In this document: one piece after another, positions 50,615-60,561 of the stretch
Numbering within the stretch: position 1 is the stretch's first letter
Layout: every line of letters begins with the position of its first letter
Assembly: GCA_903832665.1 (NCBI GenBank)
Contig: CAILCG010000010.1
Location: 135,036-199,035 of the forward strand
From: an uncultured Methanomicrobiales archaeon
GTDB lineage: Archaea; Halobacteriota; Methanomicrobia; Methanomicrobiales; Methanospirillaceae
Direction: 5' to 3'
DNA: 64,000 bases
Translations under genes and position numbers: made by a program
The notes under the pieces: generated by a model
Database searches by the model: none
What the model was told of the DNA's origin: nothing
The model's input: only the letters and a program-made list of their open reading frames with translations

Positions 50615-53600
50615 ATGATCCCTCTTTATCACATTCTCTATGTTGATGATGAACCCTCCCTGCTGGATATCGGCAAGCTGTTCTTAGAGGATTCCGGAGA
50701 TTTCACGGTAACAATCGCACAGAGCGCACCCGAAGGGATCCGGTTGCTTGAACAGGAACAATTCGATGTAATCATCTCTGATTACCAGATGCCCGGCATG
50801 AACGGCATCCAGTTCCTTGTTGAAGTGCGGGCACGCTTCGGACAGATTCCATTCATCCTGTTCACCGGCAGGGGGCGTGAAGAAATAGTTATCGAGGCGC
50901 TCAACAATGGCGCAGATTTTTATCTCCAGAAAGGCGGGGAGCCAATAAGCCAGTTTGCCGAACTCTCGCACAAGATCAAATCGGCTGCATTACGGAAAAG
51001 GGCAGAGGATTCGTTGCGTACAAGTGAGGAGAAATACCGGCATTTGATCGAACACGCGAATGAGGCAATCGTTGTTGTTCAGGATGGGATATTACGACTG
51101 GTCAACCAACAGACCATCAATTTCACCGGATATTCGGAACAGGAACTCCTGTCTATGTCATTTTCTACCTTTATTCACCCCGATGACCGTGCCATGGTGA
51201 TGGAGCGGTACCAGAAGCGGATGAAGGATGGAGAAGGCCCGTCCCGCTACACATTCCGGCTGAGTTCAAAGAATGAGAGCATCTGGTGGGTTGAGTTAAG
51301 CGTTGTCGTCATAGAATGGGAAGGACGCCCTGCCACACTGAATTTCTTAACCGACATAACCGAGCGCAAGACGGCGGAGGACGCGCTCGCAGAGAGCGAG
51401 ACCCGGTACCGCGAGTTTTTCACCACATCCCGGGACAGCGTATTCATCACTTCACCAGCGGGGCGATGGATCGATTTCAATGATGCGTTAATGGAGATGT
51501 TCGGGTATGAAACCCGGGAGGAGATGTTCCGGGTACCCGTTCGCGAGATCTATGCAGACCCGGAAGAACGGCCCGCTTTCCTAGCCCTGATCGAACGGGA
51601 CGGATATGTCAAAGAATATCCCATGAAGTTAAAGCAACGGGATGGAACTGTCATCGATACGCTCATCACTACGGTACCTGTCCGAAATACGGACGGTACT
51701 CTCAAAGTATTTATTGGTACTATCCGGGATATTACCGCATTGAAGCGGGTAGCAGAGGATGCCACGAGATCTCACGAAGAACTGGCAGCTTCTTATGAAC
51801 AGATAACAGCAACCGAGGAGGAACTGCGGCAGACCTTTGATGAGCTCACCCAACAGCAGCGGTACCTGCGCGAGAGCGAGGAGAAGTACCGCACGGTCTT
51901 TGAAAATACCGGCACCGCAACGGTTTTACTCGAAGAGAGCAGGATCATCAGCCTTGCCAATAATGGGTTTGTGCAACTCAGCGGCTTTTCCAAAGATGAT
52001 ATCGAAGGAAAGAAGAGCTGGACCGAGTTTGTGGTGAAAGAGGATCAGGAACGGATGCTCGCCCAGAATCTGCTCCGCACCCGGGACGAAGGGAATGCGC
52101 TTACCCATTATGAGTTCCGGTTTATTCAAAAATCCGGTGACATCCGCGATATTTACCTCTCAATAGGCGTCATTCCGGGAACGAAGAAGAGCATCGCCTC
52201 CCTGCAAGACCACCGGGCGTAAGCGGGCAGAGGAGGCACTTTATGAGAGCAAGCGTCGGCTTGAAGCAATGGCCACCAACATCCCCGGTGTAGTCTTCCG
52301 GTTCTCTGTGAGACCTGATGGGACATACGGGTTCGATTATATCAGTGGGCGCAGCCGGCAGATTCTTGGTATTGAGAATGATCCAACAACATTTTTTGAC
52401 CAGTTTACTGAATGTATCGTTCCTGAAAACCGGGAACGGTTCCTCAGCTTGGTTCAGCACGCCATCAGCACAAAAACTCTCTGGGAATTTGAAAGCCAGT
52501 ACGTCAAACCATCGGGCAAACAGATCTGGATTAGTGCTATTTCCAGCCCGGTTATGGAAAATGACAAACTTATTTTTGACGGTGTTCTTTTTGACAATAC
52601 CGAACGGAAACATGCCGAAGAGGAACTCCTTAAGAAAAATGAGGAACTTAACGCATCCTATGAGGAACTGACTGCAACTGAAGAGGGACCCCGTCACAAT
52701 CTTGATGAACTGATCCGGCAGGAACAGGCACTTCGGGAAAGTGAGGATCGCTTCCGGGGAATCTTTGATACGATTACCAGCGGGGTTGCCATCTATGAGG
52801 TCAGGAATAACGGGTCATCCGGCAAAGATTACATTATCAAGGACTTCAATAAAACAGCACTGGAGATCGAGGGTAAAAAGAAAGAGGAAGTGGTAGGAAA
52901 AAGTCTTTTTGACCTGCGCCCTGCCATCGATGAATATGGATTAATTCCGGTGTTTCAGCAGGTATGGGAGACCGGGGTTCCGGCATTTTTTCCCCAGACC
53001 GTGTACATTGATGAGAAGTATTCCAACTGGTACGAGAACCGCGTGTTCCGGTTGCAGAGCGGTGAAATTGTTGCGGTATATGATGACGTGACCGAGCGGA
53101 AACGGGCAGAGCTGGAACTGATATCTGCATATGAGAACCTGAAAGAGGCGCATCGCCTGGCTCATATCGGGACTTGGGACTGGGTTATAGAAACCGATAC
53201 GGTGACCTGGTCCGAAGAACTCTGCAAAATCGCCGGATGGGATCCATCACTTCCCGCGCCAACCTTTGCAGAGCTTCCCCGGGTTTATACCCCCGCCAGC
53301 TGGGATCTTCTCAATAATGCAGTTACAAGAGCGCTCACTTCCGGTGAACCATACAATCTTGAACTGGAACTCGTCCGTCCGGATGGCAGCTTACGGTGGA
53401 TACATGCATTCGGGGGTGTGCAACGTGACGAAACAGGAAAAGTTATCGGGCTTCATGGCACACTGCAGGACATCACCGAGCGCAAGCTGGCGGAAGATGC
53501 ACTCCGTCAAGCGAACAAGAAGCTCACCCTCCTCTCCGGCATCACCCGGCATGACATCAACAACCAGCTCGCGGTGCTCCAGGGCTACCTTACCCTTCTG

Positions 53601-54185
53601 GAAAAGAAACAGCCCGGACTCTCACACAATGAGTATTTTCAGAAGGCCGCAACCGCTGCAGAACGGATCTCCGCCATGATCCGATTCACCAAAGAATACA
53701 AGGCAATCGGCCTCAATGCTCCTGTATGGCAGGATTGCCACACACTCGTAGACATTGCGGCAAAACAAGCCCCGCTCGGAAAGATCACGGTGAAGAATGA
53801 TCTGCCTGCCGGAGCAGAAGTGTTCGCCGATCCGCTGATTGTCAAGGTCTGTTACAATCTGATGGATAACGCAGTGCGATACGGCGGGAAGATTACGACC
53901 ATCCGGTTTTATGAAATGGAGCGCGATGGCAATCAAGTGGTCATCTGCGAAGACGATGGCGGTGGTGTACCGGTTGAAGAGAAGGAGAAGATCTTCGAAC
54001 GCGGGTTCGGGAAGAATACCGGGCTTGGTTTAACCCTTTCACGCGAAATTCTCGACATCACCGGCATCACCATATGCGAGACCGGAGAGCCGGGCAAAGG
54101 AGCACGGTTTGAGATGACGGTGCCGAAAGGGGCATATCGCGTGAATCCGGATAGAAATGATATGTCCGGAGGAAGGAGACCATGA
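50615..54185 (+). pseudogene. Receiver-multi-PAS sensor histidine kinase split by a 2-base deletion
   Basis: The first frame (50615-52222) has a receiver domain (phosphoacceptor Asp56 in VIISDYQMPG, acidic pair DDEP) and about three PAS domains. At 52210 the sequence should read LQDITGRKRAEEAL; two bases are missing after GAC, and the frame ends in TAA at 52220-52222. The next frame resumes in GRKRAEEALYESKRRLEAM (ATG at 52269) and has about three more PAS domains, the His box GITRHDINNQLAVL, and an ATPase domain (NLMDNAVRYG, EDDGGGVP, GLGLTLSREIL). Joined, it is a ~1,190-residue hybrid kinase. Two separately translated proteins are also conceivable. Confidence 0.8.
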
Positions 54186-55954
54186 AAAACCAGCTGACGA
54201 TTCCTGCCCTCAGGAACCGATGGCTCCCCCTTGTCTTCATCACCGTAATGACTATTGCCATCTTTATTGTCAGCATCATCTCTCTACTTTCAGGCTGGCA
54301 GACGATCTTCCAGAACCTCTTTTATTTCCCTATAATCCTCGCGTGCGTATATTACGTGAAGCGGGGTTTCATCTTCTCGATACTTCTCGCGTGCGGCTAT
54401 TTTATCCTGATGGCTTTCTTTTCACAAGACTTTGTTGTGCTAGAAGGCGCCTTCATACGTGTGCTGATTTTTATTCTCGTTGCCGGGGTGATTACCTACC
54501 TGTCTTTTGTCAGGATACGGGCGGAAGATGCATTAAAGGAGAGCGAGGAGTTTAACCGGGGACTGGTTGAGAATATGCCAAACCTGGTCCTGGTCTATGA
54601 TCATGACCGGAAGATACGGTACGTGAACCCGACAGCCACCACTATCCTTGGATATTCATCCGAAGAGATGGTGGGTACAGATATCGTAACGTACGTAATC
54701 CCTCACCAGCATGCTGAGATTGCGGCAGCCATAGAAGAACGGTTCTCTTCGGGCAGGGGAGAATCTTTGGAGGTTGAGTTTGTCACAAAAACCGGGCTGC
54801 ATCTGACAGTCATATCAAAAGGTGCTCCACTGCACTTCCGGAATCGGCCGGCAGTCCTTGTCCTGCTCGCCGATATCACGGATCGCAAACGGATCGAAGA
54901 AGCGCTTCAGGAAAGTGAGGAACGGTATCGCTCGCTTTATGCGGACTCCCGTGATGCCGTTATGATTGTATCACCGACCCGGGGATTTTTAGCCGCGAAC
55001 CTGGCTACTGTCCGGCTGTTCGCCTGCCAAAACGAGCAGGATTTCACCTCTCAAACACCCGTGTCGATGTCACCGGAGTTCCAGCCGGATGGCGTTCGGT
55101 CAGAAGATAAGGCACTGGATATGATGCATCTTGCTCTGAAAAACGGCTCCCATTTCTTTGAGTGGACGCATCGTAAGATGAACGGACCCGATTTTCCCGC
55201 AACCGTCCTGCTGTCGCGACTCGAAAGTGGCGGCACGCAGATTCTACAGGCTACTGTGCGCGACATCACCGAGCAAAAACAGGCTGAAAGTGCACTCATT
55301 CTGGCGAACAAAAAACTCACCCTGCTATCCAGCATCACCCGCCACGACATTAACAATCAACTGTCGGTATTGATGGGATTTCTCGCCATACTCAAAAAGA
55401 AGCTGCCCGATCCTGCATTCAATGAATATTTCGTGAAGGTTGGTACCTCTGCACAACGCATATCTTCGATGATCCAGTTCACGAGAGAATATGAGGCGAT
55501 CGGTGTCAACGCCCCCTTATGGCAGGACTGCCGCACTCTCGTAGACTCTGCGGCAAAGGAAGCACCGCTCGGACGGATGGCGGTAAAAAACGATCTCATT
55601 GCAGGAGCGGAAGTGTTCGCGGACCCGCTGATTGTGAAGGTCTTTTACAACCTTATGGATAACGCGGTGCGATACGGGGGGAAGATCACAACGATCCGGT
55701 TCTCTGCTGTGGAACGTGATGGCGATCAAATCGTGGTGTGCGAAGACGATGGCGATGGTGTCGTTACTGGGGAGAATGAGCAAATCTTCGAGCGGGGTTT
55801 TGGGAAGAATACCGGTATGGGATTGTTCCTTTCCCGCGAGATCCTATCGATTACCAGCATCACCATCCGCGAGACCGGTGAGCCAGGGAAAGGGGCACGG
55901 TTTGAGATGACGGTGCCGAAAGGGGCGTGGCGGATGGCCGGAGAAGGTGCATAA
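54182..55954 (+). CDS. Membrane PAS sensor histidine kinase
   Basis: A 590-residue protein with an N-terminal membrane part (about four helices, residues 12-115), two PAS domains (about 125-235 and 250-360), His box SITRHDINNQLSVL and ATPase motifs NLMDNAVRYG, EDDGDGV and GMGLFLSREIL. It overlaps the previous gene by ATGA and the next by TAATG, so three kinases are one operon. Its C-terminal half is nearly the same as that of the preceding kinase. Confidence 0.9.
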   Translation: MKNQLTIPALRNRWLPLVFITVMTIAIFIVSIISLLSGWQTIFQNLFYFPIILACVYYVKRGFIFSILLACGYFILMAFFSQDFVVLEGAFIRVLIFILVAGVITYLSFVRIRAEDALKESEEFNRGLVENMPNLVLVYDHDRKIRYVNPTATTILGYSSEEMVGTDIVTYVIPHQHAEIAAAIEERFSSGRGESLEVEFVTKTGLHLTVISKGAPLHFRNRPAVLVLLADITDRKRIEEALQESEERYRSLYADSRDAVMIVSPTRGFLAANLATVRLFACQNEQDFTSQTPVSMSPEFQPDGVRSEDKALDMMHLALKNGSHFFEWTHRKMNGPDFPATVLLSRLESGGTQILQATVRDITEQKQAESALILANKKLTLLSSITRHDINNQLSVLMGFLAILKKKLPDPAFNEYFVKVGTSAQRISSMIQFTREYEAIGVNAPLWQDCRTLVDSAAKEAPLGRMAVKNDLIAGAEVFADPLIVKVFYNLMDNAVRYGGKITTIRFSAVERDGDQIVVCEDDGDGVVTGENEQIFERGFGKNTGMGLFLSREILSITSITIRETGEPGKGARFEMTVPKGAWRMAGEGA

Positions 55955-57876
55955 TGGTAGATACACTCCGGGTTCTCTACCTTGATGACGAGCCCGGCCT
56001 GCTCGAGATCGGCAAACTCTTCCTTGAGCAGGAGGGTGCGTTTACAGTCGATACGCTCACCTCCGCCAGACAGGCACTGGAGCAGGTGAAGACAGAGCGG
56101 TACGATGCCATCATCTCCGACTACCAGATGCCGGACATAGACGGCATTGCGTTTCTCAGGCAACTCAAAGCATCGGGGAATATCTTACCATTCATCCTCT
56201 TCACCGGCAGGGGAAGTGAAGAGGTAGCCATTGAAGCGCTCAATAACGGTGCTGATTTTTATCTCCAGAAAGGCGGCGATCCCAAATCACAGTTCGCCGA
56301 GCTTTCGCACAAGATCCAAACGGCGGTAGCCCGCAAACGAACAGAAAAACGGGCAAAGGATACCGAAAGACGGCTTTATGATATCATCAACTTCCTGCCC
56401 GATGCCACCTTTGCCGTTGACAAAGCGGGAACCGTCATCGCATGGAACCGTGCGATGGAGGAGATGACCGGTGCAAAATCCTCTCAAATTATCGGAAAAG
56501 ACAATTACGAATATGCCCTCGCGTTTTATAACGAACGTCGCCCGATGCTTATCGACCTCGTCCTTGCCCCCGACACGCCGTTCGAAAAAGACAAATATCT
56601 GTACACTTCCCACGAGAGCACACTACTCACTGCCGAGACCACCCTTGAAAAACCGGATGGACACCGTATCCATCTCTGGGGAAAAGCCAGCCTCCTTTTT
56701 GATGAGAACGGGAACCTCACCGGCGCCATTGAATCCATACGGGATATCACCGAACGAAAGAAAGCTGACGATGAACTCAGGGCCGCTTATGAGCAGATTG
56801 CCGCAGCAGAAGAAGAGTTGAAGGTGCAGTATGATATGCTTGCCCTTACCGAGGCGGAATGGGAATCAACATTCAATGCCATATCCGATTGGATCACCCT
56901 GATCACTCCCGATGGTCGGATTCTTCGCACAAACAATGCAGCTGAATCCCTGTTCGGTGCACCCACCGGGCAGGTCCTGGGCTTGAACTGCTTCGAACTG
57001 GTACATGGAGCTGAATGCCTGAAGGACGATTGCCCGCGAAAGCGTATGCTGGTGAGTAAGAAACGTGAGATCACCGAGATCCCGATGCGGGATGGAAACG
57101 GGTGGCTGCAAGTGACCGTTGACCCCATACTCAATTCGGCCGGGGATGTGGTGAGTGCAGTTCACATTGTGCGGGATATTTCCGAACGCATGCGGTCACA
57201 AAAAGCCATGGTGCAGGCAAAAAAGAAACTGAATCTCTTAAACTACGTGACGTTTAGCGATATCCAGAACATGATCTTCTCCCTTTCCGGATACCAGCAT
57301 CTGGTAAAAGAGATGGTAAAGGAGGGGGCTGCCGGAAATATTATCGGGAAACAGGATGAGATCCTGCAGAAAATTTCCCATTCCCTGAAATTCGCCCAGA
57401 GTTTCCAGGATCTCGGGCTTAAGCCGCCACGATGGCAGAATGTAAACCAGGTGTTCCTCCTGGCCATTTCCCACCTGGATTTCCTGATAATACACCATAC
57501 GGTCCAGCTGGATGGGCTTGAAGTCTTTGCCGATCCCCTGCTGGAACAGGTTTTCCATATCCTTGCGGATAATACGCTCACTCACGGGAAGACGGCAACC
57601 CAGGTAATTTTGAAGTATACTGAAGAGCCGGACGCCATGACACTGTTCTTTGAAGACGATGGTGGGGGGATTCCTGCGGATACCAAGGAGAAAATATTTT
57701 TACCGGATTTCCAGAAGAAAAAAGGCGTTGGGCTTTTCCTTGCCCGGGAAATTCTTGATATCACCGGCATCACCATCCGCGAGACCGGAGAGCCGGGCAA
57801 AGGAGCACGGTTTGAGATGACGGTGCCGAAGGGGATGTACCGTTTTACCGGCACCGATAAAAGGGACATGCCATAA
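55954..57876 (+). CDS. Receiver-PAS-ATPase hybrid protein without the phosphoacceptor histidine
   Basis: Residues ~5-120 are a receiver (DDEPG, AIISDYQMPDIDG, QKGGD). Two PAS domains follow, separated by a coiled coil; the second has a Cys-containing loop (HGAECLKDDCPRKRM). The dimerisation helix reads LNYVTFSDIQNMIF where its paralogues have GITRHDINNQL: the His is replaced, while the ATPase domain is intact (ADNTLTHG, EDDGGGIP, GVGLFLAREIL). It may act as a non-phosphorylating partner or scaffold of the other kinases. The start at 55954 overlaps the previous stop and follows AAGGTG. Confidence 0.9.
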   Translation: MVDTLRVLYLDDEPGLLEIGKLFLEQEGAFTVDTLTSARQALEQVKTERYDAIISDYQMPDIDGIAFLRQLKASGNILPFILFTGRGSEEVAIEALNNGADFYLQKGGDPKSQFAELSHKIQTAVARKRTEKRAKDTERRLYDIINFLPDATFAVDKAGTVIAWNRAMEEMTGAKSSQIIGKDNYEYALAFYNERRPMLIDLVLAPDTPFEKDKYLYTSHESTLLTAETTLEKPDGHRIHLWGKASLLFDENGNLTGAIESIRDITERKKADDELRAAYEQIAAAEEELKVQYDMLALTEAEWESTFNAISDWITLITPDGRILRTNNAAESLFGAPTGQVLGLNCFELVHGAECLKDDCPRKRMLVSKKREITEIPMRDGNGWLQVTVDPILNSAGDVVSAVHIVRDISERMRSQKAMVQAKKKLNLLNYVTFSDIQNMIFSLSGYQHLVKEMVKEGAAGNIIGKQDEILQKISHSLKFAQSFQDLGLKPPRWQNVNQVFLLAISHLDFLIIHHTVQLDGLEVFADPLLEQVFHILADNTLTHGKTATQVILKYTEEPDAMTLFFEDDGGGIPADTKEKIFLPDFQKKKGVGLFLAREILDITGITIRETGEPGKGARFEMTVPKGMYRFTGTDKRDMP

Positions 57877-57923
57877 ATCCTGCCCGTTAATATTATGATT
57901 CAGAGAAAATCATAGAATAGAAG

Positions 57924-58478
57924 ATGGCTGATAAAAAGTACGAATCCTTAAAGATTGAGAATATCGTTGCATCCGGTGCTATTGCCGAATCCATTGATCT
58001 TGTTGAGTTTTCCAGTAAGGTCAAGGGTTGCGAACTCAATAAGAAACGATTTCCCGGGGCAGTCTATCGTATCGCGGATCCCAAGATTGCGGCCCTGATC
58101 TTTTCGTCGGGCAAGGTAGTGCTCACCGGAATCCGCAACCCAAAGGCGCTCGCTGACGGGCTTGCTATCATTATCAAATCGTTAAAAGAGGCGGGGATTA
58201 AACCCCTCAAAGAGCCCAAAGTTGCCATCACCAATATGGTCTGTTCCTACGATCTCGGCAGGTACATCAATCTCAACAAGGTCGTCGTAACGCTCAATGT
58301 CGAAAATATCGAATATGAACCCGAACAGTTTCCCGGACTGGTATACCGTGTCAAAGATCCCAGGATCGTTGTTCTTATCTTCTCTTCAGGAAAGATCATT
58401 CTTACTGGTGGTAAGAACCTTGAAGACATCCGGAAGGGGCTTGGCATTCTCGAACAGAAACTTGAAAGTGTGCTTTAA
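57924..58478 (+). CDS. tbp: TATA-box-binding protein
   Basis: TBP binds archaeal TATA boxes and recruits TFB and RNA polymerase. The 184-residue protein is the standard two-repeat saddle: each half has the FPG(A/L)VYR and LIFSSGK(V/I)(V/I)LTG motifs, at about residues 42-68 and 133-160, preceded by KIENIVASG. It lies directly after the kinase operon, 47 bases away, with its own AT-rich leader. Confidence 0.95.
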   Translation: MADKKYESLKIENIVASGAIAESIDLVEFSSKVKGCELNKKRFPGAVYRIADPKIAALIFSSGKVVLTGIRNPKALADGLAIIIKSLKEAGIKPLKEPKVAITNMVCSYDLGRYINLNKVVVTLNVENIEYEPEQFPGLVYRVKDPRIVVLIFSSGKIILTGGKNLEDIRKGLGILEQKLESVL

Positions 58479-58567
58479 ATTCTGTGAAGGAAGATCACGT
58501 GGTGAAGGGTCTGGGTTCCGGTGAGCGTAAAATCCTCAAAAAAATGTAATTATTTTGGAACAGGTCA

Positions 58568-58645
58568 CCGTGTTTATCGTTGCCTGCATTGCACGCTTCG
58601 CACAACTTCGCCGTACTCGCACCAGGCTCCGCGGACCGGCTCCCA
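58568..58645 (-). repeat. Degenerate copy of repeat module B
   Basis: On the minus strand GGAGCCGGTCCGCGGAGCCT and GCGAAGCGTGC match the B module at 11.68 kb with small changes, including the trailing CGATAAACAC against CGATCAACAC. The remainder of the gap 58479-58770 shows nothing else. Confidence 0.6.
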
Positions 58646-58770
58646 TTATTTCTTGCAAAAGGCCATTTTTTTAAACAGTATTTTTAAAAATTCCGGATGG
58701 CTATCCGCTTAAAACACCGGAAAACCGCTCATCGGAAAAATGTATGAATGGGGAAGATCGATCCCCAGTA

Positions 58771-59325
58771 TCAGTGATTATGGGGGTTTACGAGCCGGAC
58801 TATCTTATCCCCAATCTTCTGTGCTTTCTCTATTGCTTCCTTATCCGCAAGCACTTCACCCTCATGATATCCGTTACCCTTGACCGAGCCCAACGATGAA
58901 AATTCATGCGTGCTTAAGAATCCTTCAAGCGTCTGGATCGTCCGGCTTGCACCTTTATGCGCCTGCACCGCTACAGCGATGCCCTTTCTGCCGGCCAGTT
59001 TGTGATCGTGGTAGAGGGAATACGTGCGATCGATGAAATTCTTGAGATGGCCGCACACATCGTAGTAATACGTGGGTGAACCGATCACGAGCACATCGCA
59101 GTCAAGCACTTTGTTGATAATTTTTTCCCAGTCGTCGTTCTCGATAACGCACCACTTCTTCTCTTTGCATTTCTCACAGCCCAGACATGGGTGGATCTTC
59201 TTACCTGCAAGCGAGACAAATTCCGTTTTTATCCCTGCACTCTGACAACGTTCGAGAATGACATTGACCAGCGCTGCAGTGTTACCTTCCTTACGCATGC
59301 TCCCGGATAATCCTAGGACCTTCAT
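58771..59325 (-). CDS. Iron-sulfur flavoprotein / NADPH-dependent FMN reductase family
   Basis: LGLSGSMRKEGNTAALV is the FMN phosphate loop, and KIHPCLGCEKCKEKKWC gives the compact CxxCxxC-type cysteine set of Isf, which carries a 4Fe-4S cluster. GSPTYYYDVCGHLKNFIDR is the flavin-ring region. Isf proteins in methanogens move electrons to oxygen or peroxide or between carriers. 184 residues, complete, single gene. Confidence 0.88.
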   Translation of the reverse strand: MKVLGLSGSMRKEGNTAALVNVILERCQSAGIKTEFVSLAGKKIHPCLGCEKCKEKKWCVIENDDWEKIINKVLDCDVLVIGSPTYYYDVCGHLKNFIDRTYSLYHDHKLAGRKGIAVAVQAHKGASRTIQTLEGFLSTHEFSSLGSVKGNGYHEGEVLADKEAIEKAQKIGDKIVRLVNPHNH

Positions 59326-59432
59326 AGTTAATGCTCAACGCACAGGTTCATGATAGTTGTGATGCAACCGCCCGGTAGTGCGGGAGCAGATCAATACATT
59401 AAAAACCGTGTGTTTCTGAATAACACAATGTT

Positions 59433-59852
59433 ATGGACATCTCATTCTGCACTCATTACAAAGGAGATGCACTGCCCCCAACGAACCGGTTCTGCCGGGA
59501 CTGCCCGATGGCAATGACCGCCTGTGATCCGTTATGGTCGCTGGTCGTTGCGTTGTCACAATCCAACGGGGGCGATGCGGTCCGGTTGCCCGGGACCCGG
59601 GCCGTGATGTATCCCAATTCCAAAAACGGGAATATCGTCCATCTTCAGATTAACACGAAATGGGGTCTTCCAAAAGAAGATTTCCTCCACTTCATCGCAA
59701 CAGGTTCCGCACGGATGGGAAGAAAAGGGGAGCGGCTGGACAAAAGTGCATCGCCAAGCATGACGCGGCAGGAGCCCTATGTCCAGTCAATTGTTACGGC
59801 ACTGGGGGGAGAAAATATTCCCGAGATAACGGCTGTACGGCGAATCCAGTAA
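59433..59852 (+). CDS. Unknown protein with N-terminal cysteine cluster
   Basis: A 139-residue protein with four cysteines in its first 31 residues (FCTHYKG, RFCRDCPMAMTAC) and the segment NGNIVHLQINTKWGLPKEDF. No family is recognised. A TATA-like ACATTAAAAAC at about 59396-59406 sits about 27 bases upstream of the ATG with no ribosome site, so the gene is probably leaderless. Divergent from the flavoprotein gene. Confidence 0.6.
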   Translation: MDISFCTHYKGDALPPTNRFCRDCPMAMTACDPLWSLVVALSQSNGGDAVRLPGTRAVMYPNSKNGNIVHLQINTKWGLPKEDFLHFIATGSARMGRKGERLDKSASPSMTRQEPYVQSIVTALGGENIPEITAVRRIQ

Positions 59853-59889
59853 AATACACCGGGATACCGGGGATGATCCAGCCCCCCGG

Positions 59890-60140
59890 AAAAACCGGCC
59901 TTCATATTCGCGTTCCGGCAGGGTTTCCGGGGTCCGGATGGGGTAAATTAGGTGGCGAAATCCGGCACGATTTAAGAGCCTTTGACGGGCTTTAGGAGAG
60001 ATGCATTTCTCCCTTATTTTGGCAAACAGAGTGTTATATGGGCTTATTTTCCACAGGAAACGAAAACGGGGCTATTTCGGAGTTTTCCGGTATTAACCGG
60101 GATACCGGAAATGGAAAAGGAGCCCGTATAGGGCTTATTT
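59890..60140 (+). repeat. Non-coding direct repeat C, copy 3
   Basis: Aligns with the copies at 16.3 and 50.3 kb. The hairpin AGCCC-GTATA-GGGCT is at 60121-60135, followed by TATTT. This copy is the most divergent of the three in its middle part. It fills the 307-base gap between the cysteine protein and the second Mrp operon. Confidence 0.85.
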
Positions 60141-60159
60141 GCCCTCAGGGTCCGGACTC

Positions 60160-60507
60160 CTACCCGGATTCACCACTGTCTGCTTGAGGCCGGGCCTGCA
60201 TGCCGGTATGACGCATCATCCTCGGGACATGGGCCGGGGTTATCATCTTCCGTTTCACCAGATACCGGCATTTCGGGGGATCAGAGAGAGACGCCCTCTC
60301 CACTTTTTCGATCCTGGCAACGATATAGGGGCACTGGCCGAACGTGCCGAACTCCAGCCTGCGCAGGAATCCCGAGACTGTGTTGTACTGGTAGCGGGTC
60401 AGACCAAACCGTTTTCGAAGTTCGTGCACCGTCACCCATCGCTCATCGGTGTTATTCTCCACCATGTACTGCTCAAGCAGTTCAGGAATACCGGAATATT
60501 TTTTCAT
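60160..60507 (-). CDS. Mrp-associated small protein family, paralogue 4
   Basis: A 115-residue member of the family seen three times at 23.8-24.9 kb. It keeps IPELLEQYM, WVTVHELRKRFGLTRYQYN and CPYIVARIEK, and adds a ~25-residue tail. It follows the second Mrp ATPase gene by 54 bases, the same arrangement as paralogue 3 after the first Mrp gene. Confidence 0.7.
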   Translation of the reverse strand: MKKYSGIPELLEQYMVENNTDERWVTVHELRKRFGLTRYQYNTVSGFLRRLEFGTFGQCPYIVARIEKVERASLSDPPKCRYLVKRKMITPAHVPRMMRHTGMQARPQADSGESG

Positions 60508-60561
60508 TCTGGCACTTCGTCTGATTCTTTTCAGATAATTACAAAAAATAGATGAATGCCA

